DNA of 64,000 nt from Physcomitrium patens (Eukaryota > Streptophyta > Bryopsida > Funariales > Funariaceae), in assembly GCF_000002425.4 (NCBI RefSeq), contig NC_037265.1:12914330-12978329 (forward strand), read 5' to 3'. Position numbers and translations under genes: made by a program. Below are positions 35,304 through 47,815 of the stretch, piece by piece (the first letter of the stretch is position 1; each line of letters begins with the position of its first letter). Below the pieces are notes generated by a model. It worked only from the letters and a program-made list of their open reading frames with translations, made no database searches and was not told the origin of the DNA.

Positions 35304-36552
35304 TGTCAAAGTAGAGAGAGTTTGCCTCAAGAAAGCACTCGGCTTCTAGCTACCACTAAATACTCAATCAAGTCTAAGATATAAAACACCAAGTTTATAT
35401 ACATAATATTTTATTTTTTTCGGCAATTACATCAAAACACAAGCCCAAGCACTAAGAAAACATCCAAATATATGATAAAGATCTTAAAACCTTATATATC
35501 TTTATGAGAGATGTTTCTTGAACTTCAACAGCTCATACCTCACAATGGGACCGTCCAAACAATCCGAAATTTTACATGAAGTACTGATATACTTTCAAAA
35601 ACTTCCACAAAAAAATTCAACTACAAATTCGTTACGGATCTTGAGATATTGCCAAAATCCTAACAATAGCTTTAAACCCTAGTTTACGTACATTTGTGTG
35701 CTAATTTCTTTATATCTCACAAAATAAGTACTCAAATACCATGAAACTTTGACCTATAGCTTTTTAACTTAATAACTCACACTTATAGAAATTTTGAGCT
35801 AAAAATTCGCCTAAGAACTCAAGATATGTCTCCAACCATTACTATCAACAAAATGACTCACTTACTGCCTTTGAATTACATGTGCTATCTTCAAATGTCT
35901 TCAACTCCTTCATCTAAACTTGAAATTCATCAAAAAATATTTGTAAAGTGTAGCCAAGAAAGTGTCCTTTCTAACTCTAGTCGCCGATCTTTCATTGCTC
36001 TTTGTACGCATATGTTATGCTTCAAAGAGTGACAATAGGTAAAAATTTGACACCTTAACTTTAAACACCTATATCTCCTTCACAAAAAATTCAAAATCAC
36101 ACAAACTCTTCACCCAAATTATATCCAAAATCTTGAACTTTCTGACCCTAGCCTCAAAAGCTCAAATAAAATCAAAAGAGAAACCGTAATCCCTAATAAG
36201 GCCTCGGGCAACCTCTTTGAAGCCCATTAGGCATGGCCTTCAATCAATAGGAATGAAGTTTTCCATTCTTTGCCTTCATCCAATCATACCTTACTTTCAT
36301 CCCTTCCAATAAGCTTCATATTAGTTAAGATTTTCTTCTTCAAGCTCCCATCTTCTCTTAAGCTTTATACTAAATATCTAAATCTTATATAATATAAATA
36401 TTTTAATCAAAATAGATAAATCTCTAAATAAATTTCCTTATATCAATTCCCTTTAAATTTATTTATTAACCACTCTAATCTACATCAAGACTTACAAACA
36501 TATTATATATTTTAATTAATTTTTACATACTATAAGCAATTATAATATGACA
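35304..36552 (-). repeat. 3' LTR of element G
   Basis: 1249 bp with terminal inverted repeat TGTCA/TGACA. Matches, in the opposite orientation, the solo LTR at 47617-48903. Confidence 0.88.
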
Positions 36553-36564
36553 TCCATCCCTTCC
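36553..36564 (-). promoter_or_regulatory. Polypurine tract of element G
   Basis: Minus strand GGAAGGGATGGA abuts the LTR. Confidence 0.75.
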
Positions 36565-36599
36565 AAACCTGTACATCCTCTTGTATGTACCACGTGTTA

Positions 36600-39500
36600 C
36601 TCCTCTTTATCCTTTTGAGATTTCATTGAATTACTCATAGGCTCTTCTTCTTCATCTTCTTGGTCCAAATATTGAGGTAAGAATTCTTAAAGGTCTTCTA
36701 TTTGAAAGAAGCCATGTCTTTTTTTGAAAGTCTTTATCCTCTTCCCTGCTATTGGAATCCTTACGATAGCTCCATCTAACTCACATAAAGTATATGTGGC
36801 ATTATCATAGACTGTAACTACCAAATATGGTCATAACCATTTTTTTACAAATTTTTTTATAGTACTATGCTGATGCTTAAGGCTGCTATCATAAACTAAA
36901 ATCCAATCTCCAATCTCTATAGGCTTAGGCCTCAACTTATGAATCTTATCAAATCTTTCTTTATTTTTCAATCTTGATTTCTTTAACCTCTCAGCTACAA
37001 TTTGTAGGTCTTCAGGTAACCTACTCAATTGTTGGCTTCAAAGCTCCAATAATCTTTTTCTATTTATATCATCTTTCCAAGATAAAAACATCCATGTAAG
37101 ATAGGTTTCTTCAGTTGGCATCATAGGTTTTTGTCCTAATATTAACTCTATGGACATATAATTAGTGACAATACTGTGAGTAGTTCTATCAACCCATAAA
37201 GCAAATAGAAGCAGTTTAGTTCATTAAATTGACTTACCCTTACATGCCTTAACCAATGCATAAATGATAGGAGGTTGACCCCTCTCACTCTTTCCATTGG
37301 CTTCAAGATTATAAGAAGTAGTCAGCTTTAATTGAACTCCATACTTATTGAAAAATTTTCTTGCTTTAACGGCATCCAATTCTCCTCTATCAGCTCTCAT
37401 CCTCCCAATGCTACTATATCTGCTAAAGATGACTTCCTATATTAATCTGCATATTGCCTTTGTAGTCTTGGTTCTCAAAGCCCTCCTTTCAACATAATTT
37501 GACAACCCTTTTCTTACCAAAATCAAATATTTTATACCTCAAAGTCCTAATGGCATAGCTACCAAATCAATCATCTATTGAAATTATATTGAAGGTGGAT
37601 AAGTAAGATGTAATCCATCTTTGTACCTAACTTTAGATTATAGTTGATATTTTGTGCAAGAAGTCACAAAGTCTTCTACATTCTTATATAAATCCTTCCA
37701 CCAATACCTTTCCTTGATCTTGGTATATGTAGTCCAAACTCCTCTGTGCCCTGCCCAAAGTGTATCATGATATTTTTTTAAAACCTTAAACTTAGTTTCA
37801 AGATCTCCTACTATCCTCAATGGAATTTTATCATCTCATTTTGGCCTCTTCCATAGGAATCCATCTCTAAGCAAATAACCATAGGATTGATGTCTAATAT
37901 CTTTGAAGGTTTTATCCAACATCCTTCTTGTTTCTTCATTGTGCTTAAATAAATTCCAATATCCTTCAATCTACCTTCATACAAACGTTCATAGAATTTT
38001 TGAATCTTATCACCAAAATTCATTCCACCAGTAGCAAATGAATTTCCATAACTCTTCTTTCCTTGATCTTCACCTCTTTCATGTGCCATCATTTCCTCTT
38101 CAAAGATATATTTAGCTCTAGACAACATATCCGCCACCAAGTTTTCTTTGCAAATAACATGTACTAAAACATGATTCAATGTTTTTATGTAGGCTATCCA
38201 TCTTAACATGGCAATGTCTGGAGTAGTACAATTAATTATCATTCCAAGTAATGCCAAACAATCTGTTTCCAAAACCATACTTGCTCCAATCAAATAATTC
38301 CTCTCAACCTTTAAAGTGGTAAGTGCTCCCCAAAGCTCTCTTTTAACTTGTGGATAAGTCCTTTGCCTCTTTGTAAGAATCTTAGCTCCAAACCTTATAG
38401 CAAACCTTCTCCCTTCTACATCATCTTCTCTAATAGACCATCCAATTGCTATAGGACTTGTATCCACTGTTACAACCACTAGTCTTTCACATTGATAATC
38501 CACTTGTCTAAGCATAGGTGGTGAACTTAACATCTTTTTTAGGTTTTTTATAGCTATTTTTTATTCTTCTTTCCAAACAAATCTTTTACCCTTTCTTAAT
38601 AACTTATATAGTGGCTCTGAGATATGAGCAAAGTGAGGAACCCAAATATGATAGAATACACATGCTTCTAAAAACCTTTTGGCTTCTATAATATTTTTAC
38701 AAGCCTTTATTTTAAATATAGCATCAATTTTATCACAATTTGGTTTTCTACTATACTTGCTACACATGTGTCCCACCACTAGAATCTCATCAATTCCAAA
38801 GCTTGATTTTTCTAAAGATAATATGAAATTAACTCATTCCAATCTCTCCAGTATTCTAGCCACATCTTCAATATGCCTCTTAACAAACTTCTTACAACCT
38901 TCAACCTCCAAAGTCTCATCTTTGTCTTCTTCTTTATCTCCTTTTATAGGTATATCATCCAAAAATGATATGGTTTTTTCAGGAATAAATTCTTTCAATA
39001 TTTGGTTCATAGCATTTTGCATATGAGCCACTGAGTTGGTTGCACTTTGAGGTAAGGTACACATCCTCATTAAATCCAAAAGAGTCTTCATGGTAGTTAA
39101 GTCCTTACTCTCTTTAGCTAATTGAAATTGGTGATATCCAGAATATAAGTTTCCAATAGAATAGATGGTATGACTTGCAAATTATTCAGCCACTTCATCT
39201 ACTACAGGACCTAATTCCATATTCTGAATAGTTACTCTATTTGCAGGTTACATATCCTGAATAAACCTTAATACCTTTGATTTCTTGGGTACTGTGAACC
39301 ATCTATTAGAATAGGGAGCAATTGAAGGTTCTAAAATATCCATCTTCATCTTCTGTTTTAATAGTTCTATCAACTTTGGAAATAAAGCTCTAGGCTTAGG
39401 TATAAGCTTTAAATCCCATAGAGCATGCGGCATAGTAAAGATTACCATAGGTACTACAACATTAGGATCCATATATCTAATTTCATCAAAAATTAAAGCA

Positions 39501-39960
39501 AATGCTTTACTATGCCTAATAAGCATTTCTTAAAACATAATTTTTTTCGTTGATGTCAAGAAATCACCCCCTTTAATCTTCAATTTAGCCAATGATTTTT
39601 GAGTAAATTGATGTCCAATTTCACGTCCTTCTCTTGGACTTGGCTCTTTAATTGCTTGGTTGATATATTCCATAGTATCAACTGGTAATTGGATAGCTAT
39701 AGGCTTTACCTTTCTTGCTACAGCTTTAAATTTAGTTTGTACTCTAGCCTCATGTTTTAATTTATAGCTTGTAGGAAGCCCACCAATTACTACTATCTTT
39801 TCTAATTCTTCATAAGTCTCTCTTGAATATATTTCTACTATAGCATTTCCATCTATAATTATAGCTAAATTCTCCAAAACCTTTATCAAATCATCTTCTA
39901 AACCTATTTCTTCTATTACTCCAACTATGGCTTCATCACTTGAAACTAAATCTATTCTTT
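36600..39960 (-). pseudogene. pol pseudogene of element G (RT-RH-IN)
   Basis: RT: an N-terminal region homologous to C (39530-39889), then an IQDM block near 39250, TLPQSATNSV near 39040 and catalytic FLDDIPIKG near 38960. RNase H (37817-38533) keeps all four acidic positions: VDTSPIAIG, VKREL, LETDC and VADMLSRA. Integrase keeps GHRGVW and WWKDLY. It has SCTKYQ where C has SCEICQ, so one zinc Cys is lost. It retains ADRGEL and KSERG. The C-terminal region resembles C (RPKPIEIGDWILVYDSS). Many stops and frameshifts. Confidence 0.87.
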
Positions 39961-40188
39961 TTAAGTTTTTCTCTTATTTCTTCATCCTTCTTCTATATAC
40001 AGAATCTAAATCTTTAATCTTTTGAATACTCACAAATCCATTACTAGTCAAGTTTAATAATCCAAAACTCATATTATCTAAAATAGAGTTTGTAGATGAC
40101 TTATTTGCACCCATGTGTCTCCATTCTACAAGAGTGCTTTTTAAAAATCCACAAAGTTGTTTCCTTGCTCCAAAGGTATCCCTCTTAA

Positions 40189-40776
40189 TTATTCTCTATG
40201 CCTCTCATGAATAAGTTTCACAGTAATAAACTGCACAGCTTTTCTTCCATTCCAACTACGAATCCTGGCATAATATGAACCATCATCTAAGACTCTAGTC
40301 TCCATTCTAGCAGCTATAATATAGGGTTGACCAAGTATTACTGGATATGTAGCAAAATTTTGCACAAAGAAATTTTGTTCCACTTCCACATCTCCAATTC
40401 TACTCCTTACAGTTGGACAAGCTCTATATAAATCACCTTGTTGGTTGTTTGCGGCTCTAATTACCCAACCATGATTGGTATCAACTAGCCACTTATTTTT
40501 CTCATATATTCGCCTTGATATGATATTGATTTCTGATCCATGATCAACTAAGGCCAAAATTGGATCTTTAGAGTCCTCTAACCTCACATATGTCTCTGTA
40601 GTAGCTCTAGCCCAATAAGAAATTGAATAGCTACTACTTCTCATTCCATCATTATCACATTTAGAGCAAGTATTCACATATGCTTCTTATGCATTCTTCT
40701 TTATCTCAGTAATTCTTATACATGCACATTGCATTTGATGCTCTTCTATAGCTTCTTGATATTTATTTAAAACCTC
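40189..40776 (-). pseudogene. Protease and gag end of element G
   Basis: Protease with ALVDHGSEIN near 40537-40566, the same DHG active site as C and F, followed by a flap region (GDVEVEQNFFVQ) and VILGQPYI. Upstream about 100 bases of gag C-terminus are left (EAIEEHQMQCACIR) before the junction with H at 40777. RT lies in the minus-one frame, the same offset as in C and F. Confidence 0.82.
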
Positions 40777-41225
40777 ATCAAGACAATTCCTTCGATTACA
40801 ATTCTTCTCCACTAAACTTATAACCTTACGATAAACAGTGACTGAAAACTTCCATACGTCTTCAATCTTTCACAACAATTGATAAATAGTGATCCATAAA
40901 CAACTTCGTAAATCAAAAATTAATTCATTAAATCGATTCTCTTCACTAAAATCAACACTAACACAAAAGAAACAAGAAAGCTAAGAAATAGAGATAGCAC
41001 CAAGCTTATCTCCAACTCAGTACTATCGCAGTCTGGCATTTTCTTCCCCTCTCCCATTCTTCTTATACTATCCCAAGGTACTAACTCCTATACTACAGAT
41101 GATAACTACTTTTCCTGACTATTCATCCATTCTACCTACTGAACCACCTTTTCAGCAGTTATCTATCCCTGTTTACACTATACACTAGGTATCTATATTC
41201 TGAAAATAACTACTTATTCTACATA
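40777..41225 (-). repeat. 3' LTR of element H, truncated
   Basis: Matches 46405-46853 from ATCAAG to CTACATA. The outer about 200 bases present in the right LTR are missing, replaced by element G. Confidence 0.85.
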
Positions 41226-41238
41226 GCTCCACTCCTAA
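41226..41238 (-). promoter_or_regulatory. Polypurine tract of element H
   Basis: Minus strand TAGGAGTGGAGC beside the LTR start. Confidence 0.6.
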
Positions 41239-41331
41239 CTGTGTAGTGTCCTCGCAAACACTCAATTGATACCTATCTAAAAATTATCTAATAAAACTCT
41301 ACAAAAATTGCGATCCCTTTGGCCTATCTAA

Positions 41332-41811
41332 TTAATCAATTGCCACAGTATCTATTATTGGTTCCACTGATTCCGGTTCCAACTGTAAATCTTCATCCTC
41401 CTCCAATCCTTCCATCAGCTCCTGTCTCAACTGAGCTAAAAGGTCTTCATTGTACTCGCCCAGTTCACGGACTTGAGCTTCCAATTTCAGGATCTGGACA
41501 TCTTTCAATTCCAACTGGCACTAAAAGTGACTCCCCTCTTCTGGAACTTTGGGAACTGGCAACGTCGATACTTGTATTTGACCAATATTGACTAAATCCT
41601 TTGCCAATCTTGTCACCTCGATGTTCAAGGCCTCAATTTCAGCCCTTAACCACTCCGTTTCACATCTGTATTGGTCACTCAATATCAATTTCGCTTGCAC
41701 CAATAACTCGGTCTTTTCTCGTTCCATTACCAACTGATCCTTCGCTTTTTCCAGTTCCAAAATTGAATGAATGCGAGTCTGAAATAATTCTTGCCTATGG
41801 GTCTCCACCAT
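41332..41811 (-). pseudogene. Coiled-coil ORF of element H
   Basis: ATG at 41809-41811; a single stop near 41521 separates 96 and about 60 codons in one frame, so the ancestor was about 159 residues. Residues 1-80 are Leu/Glu/Lys/Arg-rich with heptad-like spacing (LELEKAKDQLVMEREKTELL, then WLRAEIEALNIEVTRLAKDL). A second Leu/Glu segment follows the stop (ILKLEAQVRELGEYNEDLLA), then an acidic tail (LEEDEDLQLEPE). This is a strong coiled-coil prediction by eye. No catalytic motif. It follows the truncated RT directly and ends about 100 bases before the polypurine tract. Function unknown; structural or RNA-packaging roles are guesses. Confidence 0.65.
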
Positions 41812-41884
41812 GCGTTATCTTTCTTATGACTGGCTCCTCACTATTGACTCTTAACTGAAACTACTACTCTTGAAAACACAAGAA

Positions 41885-42332
41885 ATATAAGAAAATGGTA
41901 CTCCAGTCAACCCAAAACCACACCACAAAATGAATTTAACTCGTGCCCCACTCCTATTCTTTTATCTAGTGGTGATAATAACAATATGTTATCCATACTG
42001 TCCGTGAAAGATAATGAGAAGTAATTTTTCTTAGTGGCTACATTAAGTTTCCGAAAAGCGTAACAAATTCGGATTTTTCCATTCTTTTTTGGCACCATCA
42101 CGATTGAAAAAACCCACTCACTATTTAGTACTAGTTAAATAAAACCAACCGCAAGAAGCTTGTCCAATTCCTCCTTCACCATGAGAAAATATTTAGGATT
42201 AAGACGATGTTGCCTCTGCCATACCGGTTTAGTGTTCTCTTCTAAAATGATACGATGCTCACAGACTTCAGCGGGAATACCTTTTAAATCATCATAAGTC
42301 CAAGCAAAAGTAGATTTATGATGCAAGAAAAA
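41885..42332 (-). pseudogene. Truncated RT of element H
   Basis: Start of a Ty3 RT: FAWTYDDLKGIP, CEHRIILEENTKPVWQRQ, VMVPKKNGKIRICYAFRKLN and SLSFTDSMDNI. It breaks off just after the segment that normally precedes the first catalytic Asp, so the YxDD box, RNase H and integrase are absent. One stop near 42135. Confidence 0.8.
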
Positions 42333-42606
42333 TTCGGTTCTAGTAGGTCAACTCTTGTTCCTTAATACCTTCGTAGACCTTAATTGTCCGAGGTTCTACT
42401 GTGGTCGCCAAGTTGATAGTTTGACATAAAGGTGCAATGGCGATGTTCTCTTTCAACCCTCACACTTGTTTAAAGTCAGTCGATAAGTTCAACATGTATG
42501 AAGTACTGAATCTTGTGTCCAGGGCACTAACATGGTGCACATCATACTTGGTCATCCAATCAGTACTAACATAATCCAAGTTTTCCGAGTCCATCGGATA
42601 TATCAA

Positions 42607-43875
42607 TTACTCCCCCAGACCTCCACATTGGTACACCACTCCAGGGTGTAGTACTGCCTCCATGGGCACCTCGGTAATTGGTGCTACTGCGTCATCATCG
42701 GAGCTAAGTTCATTGTTCAGCATTAATTCAGATGTTGGCAATTGAGACTCCCCGTGATAGTATACTGGGTACATTTGTAACACCATTTTATCTCTGCCCT
42801 TGTCAATTGTCAAAGTACCCTGACTCCAATCGTTCTTGGCCTTTGCTTGATAAAGCCAGGGTCGTCCCAATAAAATTGGATATGATAAAGTCGAACGTTG
42901 TAATCGAAAGACGATATAGTCGATTTCATATGCAATACCGACAATCATAGTTTGAACACTCTATAAGATATCCATTGATTTAACCTGGCTATGATCTGCC
43001 ATCCGTAATACCAATGTCGTGGGTACTAAGTGTTTCAAATCTAAAGCATCCATTGTATCAGCGTTCATTAAATTGACACTGGAACAACTATTCACCTAAA
43101 TACATGAGATCATAACACTGTCAATTGAAACATCGATGGTTGGTGCACTTGGGTCAGGGTTCAAACTGACTTCACAAACTGTTTTATTACGGTGCCTATG
43201 TCGTATTAACGATGAATTCAATGTAGAACGGCACTTTGGTGCGACCGCTAGAAGTTGCTTCATAGAAATAGAAAGCTGAATAACATCCAAATCCTTCAGA
43301 ATGTCATAGGATTCCATATTTAGGGTAATTCCTAATGCTCTCTTATGTTTTATTGGTTTGAGTTTAACTCTGTGAGGTAAGATATTCTTCCACCTTAGAT
43401 TCGAAATTGGAATAGCAGCCGAGGCTTCCTTGAAATTCCCTCCCTCGAGAGGATCTTTCAACGGATAGGATGTTTCTTGGAACTGCAAAGAGATTGGAAC
43501 TCCTTGGAACGGAACCAAAGCCTCTGTAATTGGAACTTCATTGGATTGTGCCACCGAGTCAGGTCTCATACTAGGTACGAAGCACATAACAGGATCTAGA
43601 TTGGTTGGTCTCGACCAATTGGTACGTGGAACCAAATTAGGTTCCTCAGTTTGTTGAGGTCTCAATATTGGGATACGTCCGAATACTGATATTGGTTTGT
43701 TTAGCCCTGTGGACAACACTACTTGCTCTCCTGTGATTGGTTCATCCATGTCCTGAATTGGATTCTTGTCTTTTTGTTGGCCTCTGATAAGCACTACGTT
43801 CTCCACCTCGACATGATGTACTAGTGCGTCTTCTTGAACAAGGCCTTTGTCCTCCGCCGGTTGGCTTCTTTGCAT
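42607..43875 (-). pseudogene. Protease region of element H
   Basis: Same frame as gag. A long Pro/Gln-rich linker (43096-43875) leads to a retropepsin: the active site near 43072-43095 reads VNSCSSVNLM where DSGSSVNLM is expected, so both the Asp and the Gly are changed. The downstream LSYPILLGRPWLYQAKA block is intact. The linker contains the segment (TEALVPFQGVPISLQFQE, then KDPLEGGNFKEAS) that is also found inside the LTRs of elements C, F and J. Confidence 0.8.
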
Positions 43876-43935
43876 TTGTTAGTCTCAGTTATTATAATTA
43901 AAAGGCACATTGTACTGCTGATAAGTGGTACCAGA

Positions 43936-45918
43936 CTACTTACAATTTCTACATATTAGAACATAGTCATCACTGGCCCTTGGATTAGGACATTCACTCG
44001 CATAATGTCCAATTTGTCTGCAACGATAGCAACGAAGTGGTCTCCTGCCAACCCCTTCAGGAATAATGGATGTCTCTACTGGTATATAATAGCTAGGTCT
44101 GTTCCATGTCGGATGAGTAAAGGATCTTGGTTGACCCATTGTTACTGTAGAGTCTGGCATTGGCTTCGTAATGGGTGGATATTGATGGTATCCTGGTTGG
44201 TTCATTGCTAATCCGTGAGTATTAGATACACCTTCTTGGTGAAATTCAGAGTTGAGGAAATTAGAATAATTCATGTTTTGCTTATTCGCTCGATTTCCAT
44301 TCCAACCAAACCTATTATTCGTCTGTACTTGATTGACATCCCACGAAGTTGGTTGAGTCATTATCTAGTTACTGAGTTGTTGTTGCTTCCGTAAATTCCA
44401 ACAGTTAATGGTAATATACTTGCCCCTGCAAAAGGTACATTATATAGTCATTTAGGGTGGTGAAGGACATTCTGTTACTAAATGACCTTGCCCCTTACAA
44501 TTGCTGTACCAGACATTGGAATACATATTGGTTGATTTATGCCTTTTTTCTTTATCTTTGGCCAGATTCACAGCCAATTCATCCATTTTTTTCGTGAATG
44601 TTAACAGCAATGACTCACTGGGATCCCTTGATACTAATGCATTTGACAATTCTTTTGTAGGTATTGGTTTCTGATATGCAGAATAAGGCGCATATGGGTG
44701 TGATGATGATGGTGGTACAGTTTGCAATAGAACGGCATCCACTATTCCCTGTGGAATTATATCATAATCATTCCTTCCCAGATAACTTTCCGATGCGTCA
44801 TTCCAATTTGTCATTTGATAACCTTCTTGAGATGGAATCATTGTGGCTCCAACTGTTAAGTTCTGGTCATAGTCACATTCCTCCCATACTTTTGCTTGCT
44901 CAAGAGATGATGCAATGGTGGCTGATTGGGCCTTCTTTACAAACATTTTTAATTCTAGTGGATGTAATCAATTAACCAATATGGACAACACAAATGGTTT
45001 CGACATTTGGTTATTTGGCCATTTTCGAAGTATATCCGCTACATGACCATAATATGACTGTACCGCTTCCCCTGGTACCATTCTACTGTTCATTAATTTT
45101 TCTCTAAGACGTTCTTCAAAACCAATTGGTCGAAAATGGGCTAAAAATGTATTTTTCAATGCCTCCCAATTGATAAATTGTCCCATAGGTTGGCAGTTAT
45201 ACCACTCAAACGCTGTGTCTTTTAATGTCGCTGGCAGCCATCTCAGCCAAATGTCTTCTGTTCTTCCATTATTGGCTACACACACCGTCAAGAATTGAGA
45301 CAAATGTTGATCTGGATCCGCATCTGGCAAACCCCGAAAAGTAAGTAATGGCACGACGCTAGTCATTCGATCACCCACTGCACCCATTTGAACTGCAATC
45401 AGAACTGCTAGTCCTCCGGACGTCATTAAAGATACCGGTGTTCTGCTCAATTTCTTATCAAAATAAAAATTGTCTCCCACAAAAGTCTTTTTTGGACTTC
45501 CAGGCCTTCCTGATTGACTATTATTATCTCCAAATAATTTTACTAGTTGAATATGAGGTAAAAATGATAGGTTTTGATATACTCTAAATTAGTCTTTATT
45601 AGCAAGTGATTTATGCCAATCTTCAGAACCAGTCTTGTTAGGATCGGACGTATTTCCAATTGAGAAGATACCCAATGGGGTACCTAATTCCTTTGTGCCT
45701 TCCTTGTTTTTTGTTAACGACTTCGAGAGGTTTGCTGGACTATTAGCAGTGCTCCCCATGAGTGCTCTTAGCAATTTCTTTAACGATATGTACTTCTGAA
45801 ATATTAGAAGTCGATCGTCTTCTGGGTACGATCGAATCTGCCAACAAGCATGCAACCACGGCTTAATCCAACTTTGTCGATGCTTCTTTTTCAATTTGCG
45901 ATCTCGCTCATTACACAA
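43936..45918 (-). pseudogene. gag pseudogene of element H
   Basis: Retrotrans_gag domain about 44968-45480 (DPDQHLSQFL, AFEWYNCQPM, then NTFLAHFRP and LREKLMNSRM). It is followed by a degraded first zinc knuckle near 44470-44510, where the first Cys is lost (YSNCKGQGHLVTEC), and a canonical second one (CYRCRQIGHYASEC) near 43990-44035. All pieces share one frame with several stops (45590, 44965, 44450, 44360 regions). The true start codon is not clear; the frame is open up to about 45918. Confidence 0.82.
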
Positions 45919-46208
45919 TAAATTTCTTGCTTACAATCGCTCTGTTCTTTCCTTTGATTTCTTTATTCACTTTGCTGCTAAATTCTCATTCTTAATAACC
46001 ATACTCTTTCATTATTTCTACTGAGTTTACTTCCTAATCTCTTTTACTGCTTCGACATTTAATTCCTAACACTCAAGAATGTTGTCAATTCCAAGCAGTG
46101 GCGGCAAAATGTGATTGCTCATTTTACTTATTCTGGAAGAAACCTCCCAAAATAAACCCATATAGGAGGATTCGAACATGGGAAATGACCATGTATATGA
46201 GCTCCAAT

Positions 46209-46853
46209 TGTTAGGATCACGCAATTAACCGCTACTGCTGATTGCTTACCATACCAAAGAAGACTTAACTTTTCCTCCTACTGTCTACTCTCTCATATCA
46301 ATACAATAACATCCACGACAACGATTTCAGTATCCTGTGTAACTCACAAACACACAAGCCTATCTCAAATCCTAGAACGAACAACTTCCAATCCACAGAA
46401 TCTAATCAAGATAATTCCTTCGATTACAATTCCTCTCCACTAAACTTATAACCTTGCGATAAACAGTGATTGGAAACTTCCATACGTCTTCAATCTTTCA
46501 CAACAATTGATAAACAGTGATCCATAAATAACTTTATAAATCAAACATTAATTCATTAAATCGATTCTCTTCACTATAATCAATACTAACACAAAAGAAA
46601 CAAAAAAATTAAGAAGAAGAGATAGTACCAAGCTTATCCCGGGCTCAGTATTATCGCAGTCTAGCATTTTCTTCTCCTCTCCTATCCTCCTTATATTACC
46701 CCGAGATACCAACTCCTATACTATAGATGATAACTACTTTTCTTGACTATTCATCCATTCTACCTGCTGAACCACCTTTTCAGCAATTATCTATCCCTGT
46801 TTACACTATACACTAGATATCTACATTCTGAAAATAATTACTTATTCTACATA
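46209..46853 (-). repeat. 5' LTR of element H
   Basis: 645 bp if it ends at the TG at 46209. Inside it on the minus strand follows ATTGGAGCTC, resembling a decayed initiator-Met primer site (ATTGGTATCAGAGC), which supports this edge. The right edge CTACATA corresponds to 41225. Confidence 0.7.
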
Positions 46854-46861
46854 ACACGATA

Positions 46862-46873
46862 TCCACCCCCTCT
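46862..46873 (-). promoter_or_regulatory. Polypurine tract of element F
   Basis: Minus strand AGAGGGGGTGGA, identical to element C. Confidence 0.8.
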
Positions 46874-46923
46874 GAACTTGTGCATCCTCTGGTATGCACC
46901 AAATAACCTAGTTGTTGTTTGAT

Positions 46924-47773
46924 TTATAATATGTTTTCCAAGTCTTTGTCCAAATCTTCTTCAATACTTTTGTTATCTAAGTCAAATACATCTTCCTGTT
47001 GAGAAATATCTATGTCTTCACCAAGGTCTTCTATATTTATTTTTGTATATTTTTTTTAAAATATTTTTACTCGCTTCTCTACAATTGATATTTTTAACTT
47101 TGTTCCATCAAACTCCCGCAATGAGTAAGTTGCATTATCATGAACAGTTGTTACTACATATGGTCCAAATCATCGCTCAAAAAACTTCCTTAAAGTACTA
47201 TATTGATTGTCCAAGCTACTATCATAGACCAAAATCCAATCACCTTCTGCAATTGCTTTAGGCCTAAATAGATGTTGCTTATCAAATTGTGCCTTATTTT
47301 GTAACCTCGCTCTTTTAACCTTTCTAATGCTTTTTGCACATCTTTTGATCTTTGCTCTAATTGTTGAATTCTAATAGCTAGAAGTTCTTCTCTTGTCAAT
47401 CCATCTTCACATGGTAGCACACTCCTAGTAGGTACTTTTTCTTCAATTGACATAATTGATTTTTGACCTGTTATAAGCTCAATAGACATATATCCCATTA
47501 CTGAGCTATGAGTTGTTCGATCAACTCATAATACAAATGACAAAAATCGTAGCCATTCTTTAATCTTCCCATTACAAGCTTTAACTAATACTTTTACAAT
47601 CAGTGGGTGACCACGCTGTCATACTGTAAATACTTACAATATGTAAAAATTAGCTAAAACATGTTATATGTTGATAAATCTAGATGTGTGTTAGAATAGC
47701 TAGTAGATTAAATTAAAAGGAGTTGGTATAAGAAACTTTACTTTGATTCTTTACTTCTTTTGATTTTGACATT

Positions 47774-47815
<42 letters not shown>

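Larger units (their letters stand above)
35304..40776 (-). mobile_element. Ty3 element G (family 2), 5' part missing
   Basis: Minus-strand relative of C and F with its own LTR type. Present: 3' LTR, polypurine tract, integrase, RNase H, RT, protease and the end of gag. Gag N-terminus, primer site and 5' LTR are gone; the sequence ends abruptly at 40776 against the LTR of element H with no target duplication, which points to a deletion. The left flank ACGT (35300-35303) is the likely target sequence. Confidence 0.88.
40777..46853 (-). mobile_element. Ty3 element H, gag-bearing, most of pol deleted
   Basis: Minus-strand element between a truncated 3' LTR (40777-41225) and a full 5' LTR (46209-46853). 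It carries gag with two zinc knuckles, a protease, only the first third of RT, and then a coiled-coil ORF in the place of RNase H and integrase. It could only move with enzymes supplied by another element. Its left edge abuts G and its right edge abuts the end of F without matching duplications. Confidence 0.82.

Noticed and set aside
35826..36032. 68-codon plus-strand ORF
   Set aside because: Inside the G LTR, no homology recognised, and the matching region of the solo LTR does not keep it.
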